From NCBI GenBank assembly GCA_023426005.1, contig JAFABO010000214.1, positions 1-17,763 on the forward strand: a DNA stretch of 17,763 nucleotides. The letters are read 5' to 3'. Under the pieces are notes generated by a model that was given only the letters and a program-made list of their open reading frames with translations, had not been told where the DNA came from and searched no databases. Position 1 is the first letter of the stretch. The number at the start of each line of letters is the position of its first letter. This DNA comes from Bacillota bacterium. GTDB taxonomy: Bacteria > Bacillota > Clostridia > Acetivibrionales > DSM-1351. Position numbers and translations under genes: made by a program. This document shows positions 7,325-14,568 of the stretch, in pieces.

Positions 7325-7354
7325 TTGAATATATACGATTTTTTTTATTATACT
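7325..7354 (+). promoter_or_regulatory. Putative sigma-A promoter of the yfmF operon
   Basis: TTGAAT (7325-7330) and TATACT (7349-7354) are 18 bases apart; the transcript would start near 7361 with a leader of about 155 bases. A TATAAT on the opposite strand (7352-7347) overlaps it and could serve the divergent small gene, but no good -35 is seen for that direction. Confidence 0.4.
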
Positions 7355-7385
7355 ATATATGTATGCTTAATTTTTGAAATTATGG

Positions 7386-7435
7386 AAAGTCAATTACGGG
7401 TGAAAGGCGAAGGCTTTTCAATCGTAATTGACTTT
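7386..7435. repeat. 50-nt near-perfect hairpin in the yfmF leader
   Basis: AAAGTCAATTACG (7386-7398) pairs perfectly with CGTAATTGACTTT (7423-7435). Inside it TGAAAGGC (7401-7408) pairs with GCTTTTCA (7413-7420) with one G-U pair, closing on a GAAG loop. Only a 2 x 2 internal step (GG against AT, 7399-7400 and 7421-7422) breaks the 23-position stem. No T-run follows on either strand. Confidence 0.7.
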
Positions 7436-7518
7436 GGTAAGGATAACATCAATCAATAAATAAAATAAAAGGCGAGGATGCGCATTTAAGACGTTTCCTG
7501 CCGGAAGTGGAGATGAAC

Positions 7519-8823
7519 ATGACAGATACCGCAAGGTCTCAGGAGAATCTTAACAAATTATTTGAAGTAAATGGCATTACTGTTTACAATATAAAATCAA
7601 ACCGGTTCAAGACAAACACCATAAATATTTTTTTCCAGGATAACCTTAACAGGAATACCGTGGCGTTAAATGCACTTTTTCCTTCAGTACTCAGAAGAGG
7701 TACGCACAAGCTCCCCACTCTAAAAGATATTAACCTATATCTTGAAGAACTATATGGAGCGGTATTTGACTGCGGTGTGGGAAAAAAAGGCGAAAGGCAG
7801 ATAATTCATTTCTATTTTGAATATCTTTCCGATAAATATGCCAATGCCGAAAAAAGTAATTTTGAAGGCGCCCTGGAATTCCTTCTTGATATCATCTACA
7901 GACCGGCCTTGAAAGACGGTTCGTTCAACCCTCAGTATGTTGAACAGGAAAAGACAAATCTGAAGATGCTTATAGAAAGCAGAACCAATGACAAGGTGCA
8001 ATACTCTATGGAAAGATGCTACGAGCTCATGTGCCGGGAGGAGCCCTTCGGACTTTATGAATACGGTACTGCCGGTCAGATAGAGGCCATAACCTCAGAG
8101 GAGTTGTATAAGCATTATAAAGAAAAAGTGACCACACTTCCGGCAGATATTTTTATAACAGGTGAATTGGATGAGAGTGATATAGAATATCTGAAGAACA
8201 GGGTCGGCGGCATTGACAGAGGTGTAACCAAGGGGCTGACTACAGGTATCGTTAAAAAGTATATAGATAATGTTAAATATTTTGAAGATAAAATGGATAT
8301 TACGCAGGGAAAGCTTTCATTGGGCTTTAGAACCAATATAACCCCAAAAGAGGATGATTACTATGCATTGATGGTTTACAGCGGTATTTTGGGCGGGGGC
8401 ATGCATTCCAAGCTATTTCAGAATGTAAGGGAAAAAGCTGGATTGGCCTATTACATCTTTACCGGGCTTGAAAAATTCAAAGGCTTGATGATCATAGGGA
8501 GCGGCATTGATTTTAAAGAGAAGGACCATGCAAAAGCCCTGATAATGAAACAGCTGGAGGCTATCAGGGAAGGAAAGATATCGGACTATGAGTTTGAGTC
8601 AACCATCAAATCTCTTGAGACGGGGATTCACTCCCTTAAAGACAGCCAATTGCAGGTGGTGGACTTTAATTTGAGCCAGCTGGTATCCCAGACACATGAC
8701 ACCTTTGAAGGGATTCTGGACAAAATACGGAGAGTGACCAAACAGGATGTTATAAATGTAACCGGCAAAATTCAGCTTGATACCGTTTACTTCCTGACAT
8801 CTCAGGATGCTGAAGCTGTGTGA
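7519..8823 (+). CDS. yfmF: M16-family peptidase-like protein without the zinc motif (YfmF-like)
   Basis: The 434-residue protein has the M16 (pitrilysin/processing peptidase) architecture but lacks the inverted zinc motif HxxEH. At the matching place (about 54-80) it reads SVLRRGTHKLPTLKDINLYL with ELYGA after it, typical of the non-catalytic partner. GVLGGGMHSKLFQNVREKAGLAY-type residues near 290-315 are the usual M16 C-terminal signature. It is followed by the catalytic partner, like B. subtilis yfmF/yfmH, so I infer a heterodimeric cytoplasmic peptidase. Start: GTG 7507, ATG 7513 and ATG 7519 are all in frame; I chose 7519 because GGAG at 7509-7512 is 6 bases ahead. The physiological substrate is unknown. 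Confidence 0.85.
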   Translation: MTDTARSQENLNKLFEVNGITVYNIKSNRFKTNTINIFFQDNLNRNTVALNALFPSVLRRGTHKLPTLKDINLYLEELYGAVFDCGVGKKGERQIIHFYFEYLSDKYANAEKSNFEGALEFLLDIIYRPALKDGSFNPQYVEQEKTNLKMLIESRTNDKVQYSMERCYELMCREEPFGLYEYGTAGQIEAITSEELYKHYKEKVTTLPADIFITGELDESDIEYLKNRVGGIDRGVTKGLTTGIVKKYIDNVKYFEDKMDITQGKLSLGFRTNITPKEDDYYALMVYSGILGGGMHSKLFQNVREKAGLAYYIFTGLEKFKGLMIIGSGIDFKEKDHAKALIMKQLEAIREGKISDYEFESTIKSLETGIHSLKDSQLQVVDFNLSQLVSQTHDTFEGILDKIRRVTKQDVINVTGKIQLDTVYFLTSQDAEAV

Positions 8824-8896
8824 CAATAGTTTTTATTCCAATTATGACAATCGGCGTTGATTATACGCTGCCGGACGGAGGAAATGGAGATTGAGT

Positions 8897-10198
8897 ATGA
8901 GATATGAAACCCTTGAGTTTAAGAAATATGACGAATTAATGTACAGGTACGAACACAGCAGTGGCTTAAACTGTATTGTTATCCCGAAAAAAGGTTACTA
9001 CAAAAAACATGCCACCTTTTCCACACATTACGGTTCTGTGGACAATAAGTTTATAATACCCGGAGATTCCGAGCCCACCAAAGTTCCCGACGGTATTGCC
9101 CACTTCCTTGAGCACAAGCTTTTTGAGCAAAAGGACGGGAGTGTCATGGATAAGTTTGCTGCATTGGGTTCAAGGCCCAATGCATTTACAAGCTTTAATC
9201 AAACAGTTTATTTATTTTCGTGTACCGATTTGTTTAAAGAGAATTTTGAACTGCTTTTAAATTTTGTTCAAAATCCCTATATTACCGAAGAAAGCGTTGA
9301 GAGAGAAAAGGGCATAATCGGGCAGGAAATCAATATGTACCGCGATGACCCGGGTTGGAGGGTAACCTTCAACCTTCTGGATGCCTTTTACAAAAAGCAT
9401 CCTGTGAAAAAGGATATCGCCGGTTCAATAGAAAGTATAAGTAAAATAACAAGGGATACGCTTTATAAGTGTTATGAAACCTTTTATCACCCTTCAAATA
9501 TGGTAATCACCGTAGTGGGAGATGTTGACCGGGAAGAGGTGTTCGAGCAGGTTGAAAAGAACATTGAAGCCGGGGAAAGCCATGGAGAGATAAAGCGGAT
9601 ATATCCTGAGGAGGGCAATGACCTGCATAAGGCTTATGTTGAACAAAATATGCCGGTGCCGACGCCTCTTTTTTACATGGGCTTTAAAGACGGCAATTAC
9701 AGACTGGAGGGCCCTGAAATCATAAAATATGAACTGGCTGTCAAGCTGCTCATATCAATGATGATAGGCAGGAGTTCAGAACTGTACGGCGAACTGTATG
9801 ACAGGGGCTTGATCAACTCAAGCTTTGATTCGGATTTTTCCATAGAGAACAGTTATGCATATTCCATGCTGGGCGGAGAATCGGTTAATCCCCGGGCTGT
9901 ACAGGAAAGTCTGGTAAAGGAAATAAAAAAGCTGAGGAATGACGGCTTGAAGTCAGAGACCTTTGACAGACTGTTGAAGGCATCAAAGGGAAGATTCCTG
10001 AGACAGATGAATTCAGTGGAAAGTATATCAAGAAGTTTCATAAATTTATATTTCAAAGGTGTAACATTATTTGATTATTTAGAGGTTTATGATAAAATAA
10101 ATTTTGATTATATTACTGAGGTTTTCGAAAAGCATTTTAACATTGACCTTATGGCATTATCGGTAGTCAAGGGGATGGATAAGCAGCAGCTGTCATAA
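8897..10198 (+). CDS. yfmH: M16-family zinc peptidase, catalytic subunit (YfmH-like)
   Basis: The 433-residue protein contains the inverted zinc motif HFLEH at 69-73: two histidines bind zinc and the glutamate activates water. A third ligand is probably E144 in EREKGIIGQEINMYRDDP, where paired glutamates 7 apart match the processing-peptidase pattern. A second, catalytically silent M16 domain fills the C-terminal half. Together with the preceding gene it should form a YfmF-YfmH type pair; related pairs process small peptides, for example AlbE/AlbF in subtilosin production. The start is ATG 8897 with GGAG at 8886-8889; a TTG at 8891 is an alternative. It is 73 bases after yfmF and 52 bases before lgt, so one operon is likely. 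Confidence 0.9.
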   Translation: MRYETLEFKKYDELMYRYEHSSGLNCIVIPKKGYYKKHATFSTHYGSVDNKFIIPGDSEPTKVPDGIAHFLEHKLFEQKDGSVMDKFAALGSRPNAFTSFNQTVYLFSCTDLFKENFELLLNFVQNPYITEESVEREKGIIGQEINMYRDDPGWRVTFNLLDAFYKKHPVKKDIAGSIESISKITRDTLYKCYETFYHPSNMVITVVGDVDREEVFEQVEKNIEAGESHGEIKRIYPEEGNDLHKAYVEQNMPVPTPLFYMGFKDGNYRLEGPEIIKYELAVKLLISMMIGRSSELYGELYDRGLINSSFDSDFSIENSYAYSMLGGESVNPRAVQESLVKEIKKLRNDGLKSETFDRLLKASKGRFLRQMNSVESISRSFINLYFKGVTLFDYLEVYDKINFDYITEVFEKHFNIDLMALSVVKGMDKQQLS

Positions 10199-10250
10199 GT
10201 TGACCGGTTATTTGCCCCGGTAAAATAAATGGTATTACGTGGAGGTTATC

Positions 10251-11348
10251 ATGGAGGATAAAGTGACTGTAAGTTTCCCCAACATGGGACTGGATTTTGA
10301 CATATCACGGGAGGCCTTTAGAGTATTCGGCATGCCCATATACTGGTATGGCATTATTATAGCATTGGCATTCTTTGTATGTGTGATATGGGCCATGAGG
10401 GATTCCAGAAAATTTGATCTGGTGCCCGAGACCATTATTGATCTTATGCTGTTTGCGGCACCAATCGCCATAATCTGCGCCCGCCTGTACTTTGTAATAT
10501 TCAGCTGGGACAATTATAAGTACGACCTGAAGCAGATATTCAACACACGAAACGGCGGGCTGGCCATTTTGGGCGGAATTATCGGTGCAGTCATCACCGC
10601 TTATTTTGTAGCCAGGTATAAAAAGATACCCGCCTTTAAGCTTTTCGATTTTGCCATACCCTATGTGGCATTGGGACAGGCCATAGGCCGTTGGGGCAAC
10701 TTCTTCAATCAGGAAGCTTTCGGTACAAATACAAACCTGCCCTGGGGTATGACCAGTCCCACCGTCAGAGCTTATCTGCAGAATTTGCAGAGCGGCGGGA
10801 TGAATATAAATCCTGACCTGCCGGTACATCCCACTTTTTTATATGAGTCACTTTGGGATATAGCCGTCTTTATATTCCTGCTCTGGATGAGAAGAAAGAA
10901 AAAATTTAACGGTGAGGTCTTCTGCATGTACTTTGTAACCTACGGCATCGGAAGAGCGGTGATCGAAGGACTCAGGACCGACAGTCTCATGCTGGGCAGC
11001 TTAAGAGTGTCACAATTGCTCTCAGTAATATTCGTAATAGTATTTTCAATAATTGTAATATACAAGAGAATAAAAATTAAGAACAGTTTTGATGATGTTG
11101 AGATTGGACAGAGCGGATATGCGAGTATTTTAAAAATCCTGGATGAAGAGGAAACTGCTCAAAAACCGGAAGACAATAGACATAATGCCGAAAACAGCAA
11201 TGGGATATCCGAAGCTAATGTTCACAGTACTGAAAATGATGTTTATGAAAAAGAGGAGAGCACTCAAAAGCCGGAGGACGATGTCGGCGGAGCGGATGAC
11301 AGCAGTCAGGGGCCGGAAGAGGATAGTGCAGATACAGAAGATAAATAG
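10251..11348 (+). CDS. lgt: Lgt, phosphatidylglycerol-prolipoprotein diacylglyceryl transferase, with acidic C-terminal tail
   Basis: Lgt transfers diacylglycerol from phosphatidylglycerol to the lipobox cysteine of prolipoproteins in the cytoplasmic membrane. The Lgt signature GRWGNFFNQEAFG lies at 146-158, and the family ends HPTFLYES and YGIGRAVIEGLRTD are present, with about seven membrane segments up to residue 275. Two oddities: in NGGLAILGGIIG the position of the essential E. coli His103 is Leu107, and the protein (365 residues) is about 80-90 longer than usual because of a very acidic tail from about residue 280. The tail carries three degenerate repeats, TAQKPED, STQKPED and SQGPEED. 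ATG 10251 has GGAGGT at 10241-10246; an upstream GTG (10239) has none. Confidence 0.93.
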   Translation: MEDKVTVSFPNMGLDFDISREAFRVFGMPIYWYGIIIALAFFVCVIWAMRDSRKFDLVPETIIDLMLFAAPIAIICARLYFVIFSWDNYKYDLKQIFNTRNGGLAILGGIIGAVITAYFVARYKKIPAFKLFDFAIPYVALGQAIGRWGNFFNQEAFGTNTNLPWGMTSPTVRAYLQNLQSGGMNINPDLPVHPTFLYESLWDIAVFIFLLWMRRKKKFNGEVFCMYFVTYGIGRAVIEGLRTDSLMLGSLRVSQLLSVIFVIVFSIIVIYKRIKIKNSFDDVEIGQSGYASILKILDEEETAQKPEDNRHNAENSNGISEANVHSTENDVYEKEESTQKPEDDVGGADDSSQGPEEDSADTEDK

Positions 11349-11358
11349 GCGGTGAAGA

Positions 11359-12483
11359 ATGTTATTTGTTGAGAAGTCAAAAACAACAAATCCATATAAA
11401 AGATTTGATTACCTGTTGTTCAGCCTTGTAATGATATTGGCGGCCATAGGACTGGTGGTCTTCAGCAGTGCCGTAAAGGACAGGCCAAGTTTGCTCAAAC
11501 CTCAAGTACTGGGCTTGATAATGGGTGTGGCCCTGTGCCTGATACTAAGTGCTATTGACTATAAGGATTTAAAGGTGCTCAGCTTGTTTATATTTTTTGG
11601 TGCCATGGGATTGATGCTTTTGGTATTATTCTTTGGAAACGGTGAAGAGCTGGGGAATAAAAACTGGATTTATATTGCAGGTATGAGTGTCCAGCCTTCG
11701 GAATATGCCAAAATAGCGTACATAATACTGGCTTCGGTATTTCTGGAGCGTATTAAGGACAGTCCGGAAAAGAACAAGGCCGATATACTGAAATTTTTGG
11801 CATACTCATGTGTGGCAATAGGTTTTGTGCTGCTTCAAAAGGATCTTGGAACAGCCATGGTTTTTGTATTTATATTCTTCCTGTTCATTTATATAGCGGG
11901 CATACCTTACCGGTATATATTTATTCTCCTGGGAGTTGTCGGGCTTTCACTGCCCTTTATTTGGGTATACGTGCTTAATGAAAACAGGAGAAACAGAATT
12001 CAGACTTTCATATCGCCCGAAAGGGATCCCCAGGGCGGAGGATATAATGTTATCAGGTCAAAGCTGGCCATAGGGTCGGGCAGGCTGTTCGGACAGGGTT
12101 ATGGCAGCGGGCTTCAAACCCAGAGCGGCAGCGTTCCTGTAAATGAGTCCGATTTTATATTTTCTGTGGTAGGGGAGGAATTGGGTTTCATAGGCGGGTG
12201 TATTATCATATTGCTGGGATTGCTTATCTTATTGAGGATCATCTATATTTCCAAGAATGCCAGTGATACTTACGGTTCCTTTATTTGTATCGGTGTGGCC
12301 GGTATGATGGGCTTTAATTTTATAGAAAATATCGGAATGAGTATGGGACTGCTCCCGGTAACAGGACTTCCTCTGCCATTTGTGAGCCAGGGCGGTACTG
12401 CAATGCTTGCAAACTTTATGGCTGTGGGCATCGTTCTTAGTGTTTCACTAAGGAGGAAACGGGGAAATTCTAATTCGTCATAA
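11359..12483 (+). CDS. rodA: SEDS-family peptidoglycan glycosyltransferase (RodA/FtsW type)
   Basis: The 374-residue, roughly ten-helix membrane protein polymerises lipid II into glycan strands together with a class B penicillin-binding protein. SEDS hallmarks are W103 in NKNWI, VQPSEYAK at 111-118, QKDLGTA at 160-166, ESDFIF with the putative catalytic Asp265, and the C-terminal ENIGMSMGLLPVTGLPLPF. The NIGM form resembles RodA more than FtsW; the short N-terminus also fits RodA. At the usual SYGG loop it has SQGG. It starts 10 bases after lgt (weak site GGTGA at 11351-11355), so the two are cotranscribed. RodA acts in elongation, but SpoVE- or FtsW-like function cannot be ruled out by eye. 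Confidence 0.88.
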   Translation: MLFVEKSKTTNPYKRFDYLLFSLVMILAAIGLVVFSSAVKDRPSLLKPQVLGLIMGVALCLILSAIDYKDLKVLSLFIFFGAMGLMLLVLFFGNGEELGNKNWIYIAGMSVQPSEYAKIAYIILASVFLERIKDSPEKNKADILKFLAYSCVAIGFVLLQKDLGTAMVFVFIFFLFIYIAGIPYRYIFILLGVVGLSLPFIWVYVLNENRRNRIQTFISPERDPQGGGYNVIRSKLAIGSGRLFGQGYGSGLQTQSGSVPVNESDFIFSVVGEELGFIGGCIIILLGLLILLRIIYISKNASDTYGSFICIGVAGMMGFNFIENIGMSMGLLPVTGLPLPFVSQGGTAMLANFMAVGIVLSVSLRRKRGNSNSS

Positions 12484-12594
12484 AGGAAATATTATTAGCA
12501 GTCTGTAATATCCAAACTCACGTATTGCCAGGTTAAATTTCCCCGGAACAATATACGTTTAAATGTTACAGATTACTAGTACTTTAGTCCTAGG

Positions 12595-12631
12595 AAAGAC
12601 AGGTTATATAACCTGTCTTTTATTTTTTTTT
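12595..12631 (+). terminator. Strong intrinsic terminator after rodA
   Basis: Bases 12595-12620 are a perfect 26-base palindrome (arms AAAGACAGGTT and AACCTGTCTTT around ATAT), followed by TA and nine T at 12623-12631. It closes the yfmF-yfmH-lgt-rodA operon 111 bases after the rodA stop. The run of seven A after the T-run does not give a second arm. Confidence 0.88.
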
Positions 12632-12640
12632 AAAAAAACA

Positions 12641-12669
12641 TTGATAAAATATCTAATTTGCAATAAAAT
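12641..12669 (+). promoter_or_regulatory. Putative sigma-A promoter P1 of mraZ/dcw operon
   Basis: TTGATA (12641-12646) and TAAAAT (12664-12669) have an ideal 17-base spacer. Transcription would start near 12676, directly at the first MraZ-type box, so bound MraZ should block it. Confidence 0.55.
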
Positions 12670-12677
12670 ATCCATAT

Positions 12678-12707
12678 AAGTGGTATGAAGTGGTGTGAAG
12701 TGGAGGA
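12678..12707 (+). promoter_or_regulatory. MraZ-type operator: three 10-bp direct repeats
   Basis: AAGTGGTATG (12678-12687), AAGTGGTGTG (12688-12697) and AAGTGGAGGA (12698-12707) are consecutive direct repeats with exact 10-bp period, one per DNA turn. MraZ of several bacteria binds tandem short G-rich boxes upstream of its own gene, and the AAAGTG(T/G)NNN, 10-bp form reported for mycoplasma fits well. A possible fourth, separated copy, GAAGTGTGAG, is at 12758-12767 beside the mraZ ribosome site. Autoregulation of the dcw operon is therefore likely. Confidence 0.75.
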
Positions 12708-12717
12708 AAACACCAGG

Positions 12718-12746
12718 TTGATTTATAAAAAATAGTAAAATTATAT
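12718..12746 (+). promoter_or_regulatory. Possible second mraZ promoter P2
   Basis: TTGATT (12718-12723) and TTATAT (12741-12746), 17 bases apart, lie just after the box array. The -10 is weak; P1 is the better candidate. Confidence 0.3.
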
Positions 12747-12776
12747 TTATTGACCTGGAAGTGTGAGGTGTGAAAT

Positions 12777-13208
12777 TTGTTTTATGGTGAGTACCAGCAT
12801 ACGGTTGACCCAAAAGGACGGGTTATTGTCCCCTCGAAGTTCAGAGAGGGCCTGGGTGAAAAGTTCATATTGACCAAGGGACTTGACAGCTGTTTGTTTG
12901 CATACTCTTCGGAAGAATGGACAAGCCTTGAAAACAAATTAAAAACACTTCCATTCACCGATAAAGATGTTCGTGCTTTTATAAGGTTTTTTTTCTCGGG
13001 GGCAACCGAATGTGAGGTTGACAAGCAGGGAAGAATACTCATTCCGCAGAATTTACGCGAATATGCAGTACTTGAAAAGGACATAGCTATCATAGGAGTT
13101 TCTTCCAGAGTTGAAATTTGGAATAAGACCACCTGGGAAAACTACAACAGCGATGATAATATGAGTGCCGACAAGATTGCAGAAAAGATGTCCTTGCTGG
13201 GAATATGA
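12777..13208 (+). CDS. mraZ: MraZ, transcriptional regulator of the dcw cluster
   Basis: MraZ is a DNA-binding protein with two AbrB-like (SpoVT-AbrB) swapped-hairpin halves that forms a ring and controls the dcw operon. The 143-residue length is standard. The two family motifs are DPKGRVIVPSKFR at 11-23 and DKQGRILIPQNLREYA at about 82-97. The start is TTG (12777), the only choice that keeps the canonical N-terminus MFYGEYQHTVD; GAGGT at 12765-12769 is 7 bases ahead. It heads the cluster, with its probable binding array 70-100 bases upstream. rsmH follows after 64 bases. Confidence 0.95.
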   Translation: MFYGEYQHTVDPKGRVIVPSKFREGLGEKFILTKGLDSCLFAYSSEEWTSLENKLKTLPFTDKDVRAFIRFFFSGATECEVDKQGRILIPQNLREYAVLEKDIAIIGVSSRVEIWNKTTWENYNSDDNMSADKIAEKMSLLGI

Positions 13209-13272
13209 GATTGCTCGGATTGTAAGGCTATGCATCCGGTTAAATCTGAAAAGTACGCCTTAGAGGTGAGAA

Positions 13273-14214
13273 ATGGAATTTAAACACAAATCTGTATTGC
13301 TTGATGAATGTATTGAATATCTGAATATAAGGCCCGACGGCATTTATGTGGATGGTACCATTGGAGGTGCGGGACACTCGTTGGAAATATATATGAGATT
13401 AGGTCCAAAGGGAATGCTGATCGGCCTGGATCAGGATACATTTGCAGTGGAGACATCCACAAAACGCCTTGAACAAATGGGTTCAGAAACAAAGTTCAAG
13501 GTGGTGAACACAAACTTCAAAAATATCACTGAAACCTGCAGGCAGCTGGGAGTAGACCAGGTGAACGGAATTCTGCTTGATCTGGGAGTTTCCTCACACC
13601 AGCTTGATGAGGCGTCGAGGGGGTTCAGTTACCAGCAGGATGCGCCATTGGATATGAGGATGGACAGCAGTTCGAAACTGTCGGCTTATGAGGTGGTAAA
13701 CCAATACGGGGAGCAGGATATTTACCGGATCATACGCGATTACGGCGAAGAAAAGTGGGCATCCCGGATTGCAAAATTCATCGTTGAAGCCCGGAACAAA
13801 CAGCCGGTGAAAACAACCTATGAACTGGTGGATGTTATAAAGAGAGCTGTTCCGAGTGCGGCCAGGAGAGACGGGCCTCATCCGGCAAAGAGAACTTTTC
13901 AGGCCATCAGGATCGAAGTAAATGACGAACTGGACATCTTGAATAATACTGTCGAGGAATGTGTGACACTCCTGAAGACGGGCGGGAGACTTTGCATAAT
14001 AACTTTCCACTCGCTTGAAGACAGAATAGTAAAGGTCCGGTTCAATAAAGAAGTAAATCCCTGCACCTGTCCTTCAACCTTTCCGGCCTGTGTGTGCGGA
14101 AAAACACCCCGGGCGGTGCTTGTCAACAGGAAGCCTGTAGTTTCGGCAGAGGAAGAGCTTGAAGAAAACCCGAGAGCCAGAAGTGCAAAGTTGAGGGTAC
14201 TTGAAAAAATCTAG
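13273..14214 (+). CDS. rsmH: RsmH (MraW), 16S rRNA m4C1402 methyltransferase
   Basis: RsmH methylates N4 of C1402 in the ribosomal P site using S-adenosylmethionine. The 313-residue protein has the SAM-binding motif DGTIGGAGH at 27-35, LLDLGVSSHQLD at 101-112, RGFSYQQDAPLDMRMD at 116-131, and the later signature ITFHSLEDRIVK; a CTCPSTFPACVCG cysteine cluster near the C-terminus is common in the Gram-positive forms. The ATG has GAGGTGA at 13263-13269. Its place between mraZ and ftsL is the standard one. About 350 noncoding bases, with repeats, separate it from ftsL, much more than usual. Confidence 0.97.
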   Translation: MEFKHKSVLLDECIEYLNIRPDGIYVDGTIGGAGHSLEIYMRLGPKGMLIGLDQDTFAVETSTKRLEQMGSETKFKVVNTNFKNITETCRQLGVDQVNGILLDLGVSSHQLDEASRGFSYQQDAPLDMRMDSSSKLSAYEVVNQYGEQDIYRIIRDYGEEKWASRIAKFIVEARNKQPVKTTYELVDVIKRAVPSAARRDGPHPAKRTFQAIRIEVNDELDILNNTVEECVTLLKTGGRLCIITFHSLEDRIVKVRFNKEVNPCTCPSTFPACVCGKTPRAVLVNRKPVVSAEEELEENPRARSAKLRVLEKI

Positions 14215-14305
14215 TTCTTAATATAGATTGCAAAGCGAATTCTAAGGATAAGCTAAACAAGGCACAAAAGAAATTAATAAAAATACAAAAGATAAAATTT
14301 TAAAA

Positions 14306-14431
14306 AACAAAAGACAAAATTTAAAAATTTAATTGCTTAAACAAATGAAAAAGTTAAGAACAACAAAAGATAAAATTAAAAAATTAATTACTTAACAAAT
14401 GAAAAAGTTAAAAACAACAAAAGACAAAATC
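14306..14431. repeat. Imperfect tandem repeats (about 55 bp) between rsmH and ftsL
   Basis: Two units, 14306-14361 (56 bases) and 14362-14415 (54 bases), both begin AACAAAAGA(C/T)AAAATT and both contain CAAATGAAAAAGTTAA; a third partial unit begins at 14416 and is lost after about 16 bases. A degenerate earlier copy (ACAAAAGATAAAATTTT) lies near 14285-14301. The stretch is over 80% A/T, has stops in the frames I read, and shows no gene. The rest of 14215-14305 holds nothing recognisable. Confidence 0.7.
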
Positions 14432-14489
14432 AACAAAAAACCAATGAAGACCATTTAAGAAACAAAAGCTAAAACTTCTAAAAATGGAT

Positions 14490-14515
14490 GGGAATCAGAT
14501 TCATTTCTGATTCCC
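14490..14515. promoter_or_regulatory. 10-bp hairpin in the ftsL leader
   Basis: GGGAATCAGA (14490-14499) and TCTGATTCCC (14506-14515) pair perfectly around a 6-base loop, about 54 bases before ftsL. No T-run follows on the + strand, so it is more likely an RNA structure or protein site than a terminator; in the opposite direction it is followed by CATCCATTTTT. Confidence 0.45.
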
Positions 14516-14568
14516 CCCAATACTTTACCAATTTTGTTATTAAGATCTTTAAAGGGAGGGATTGGAGA

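Noticed and set aside
12678..12707. AAGTGG repeats as a simple microsatellite
   Set aside because: The exact 10-bp period, degenerate last positions and place before mraZ fit MraZ boxes better than slippage.
14306..14431. Repeats before ftsL as a CRISPR array
   Set aside because: Units are contiguous and imperfect over their whole length, with no constant repeat and unique spacer pattern, and no cas genes are present.
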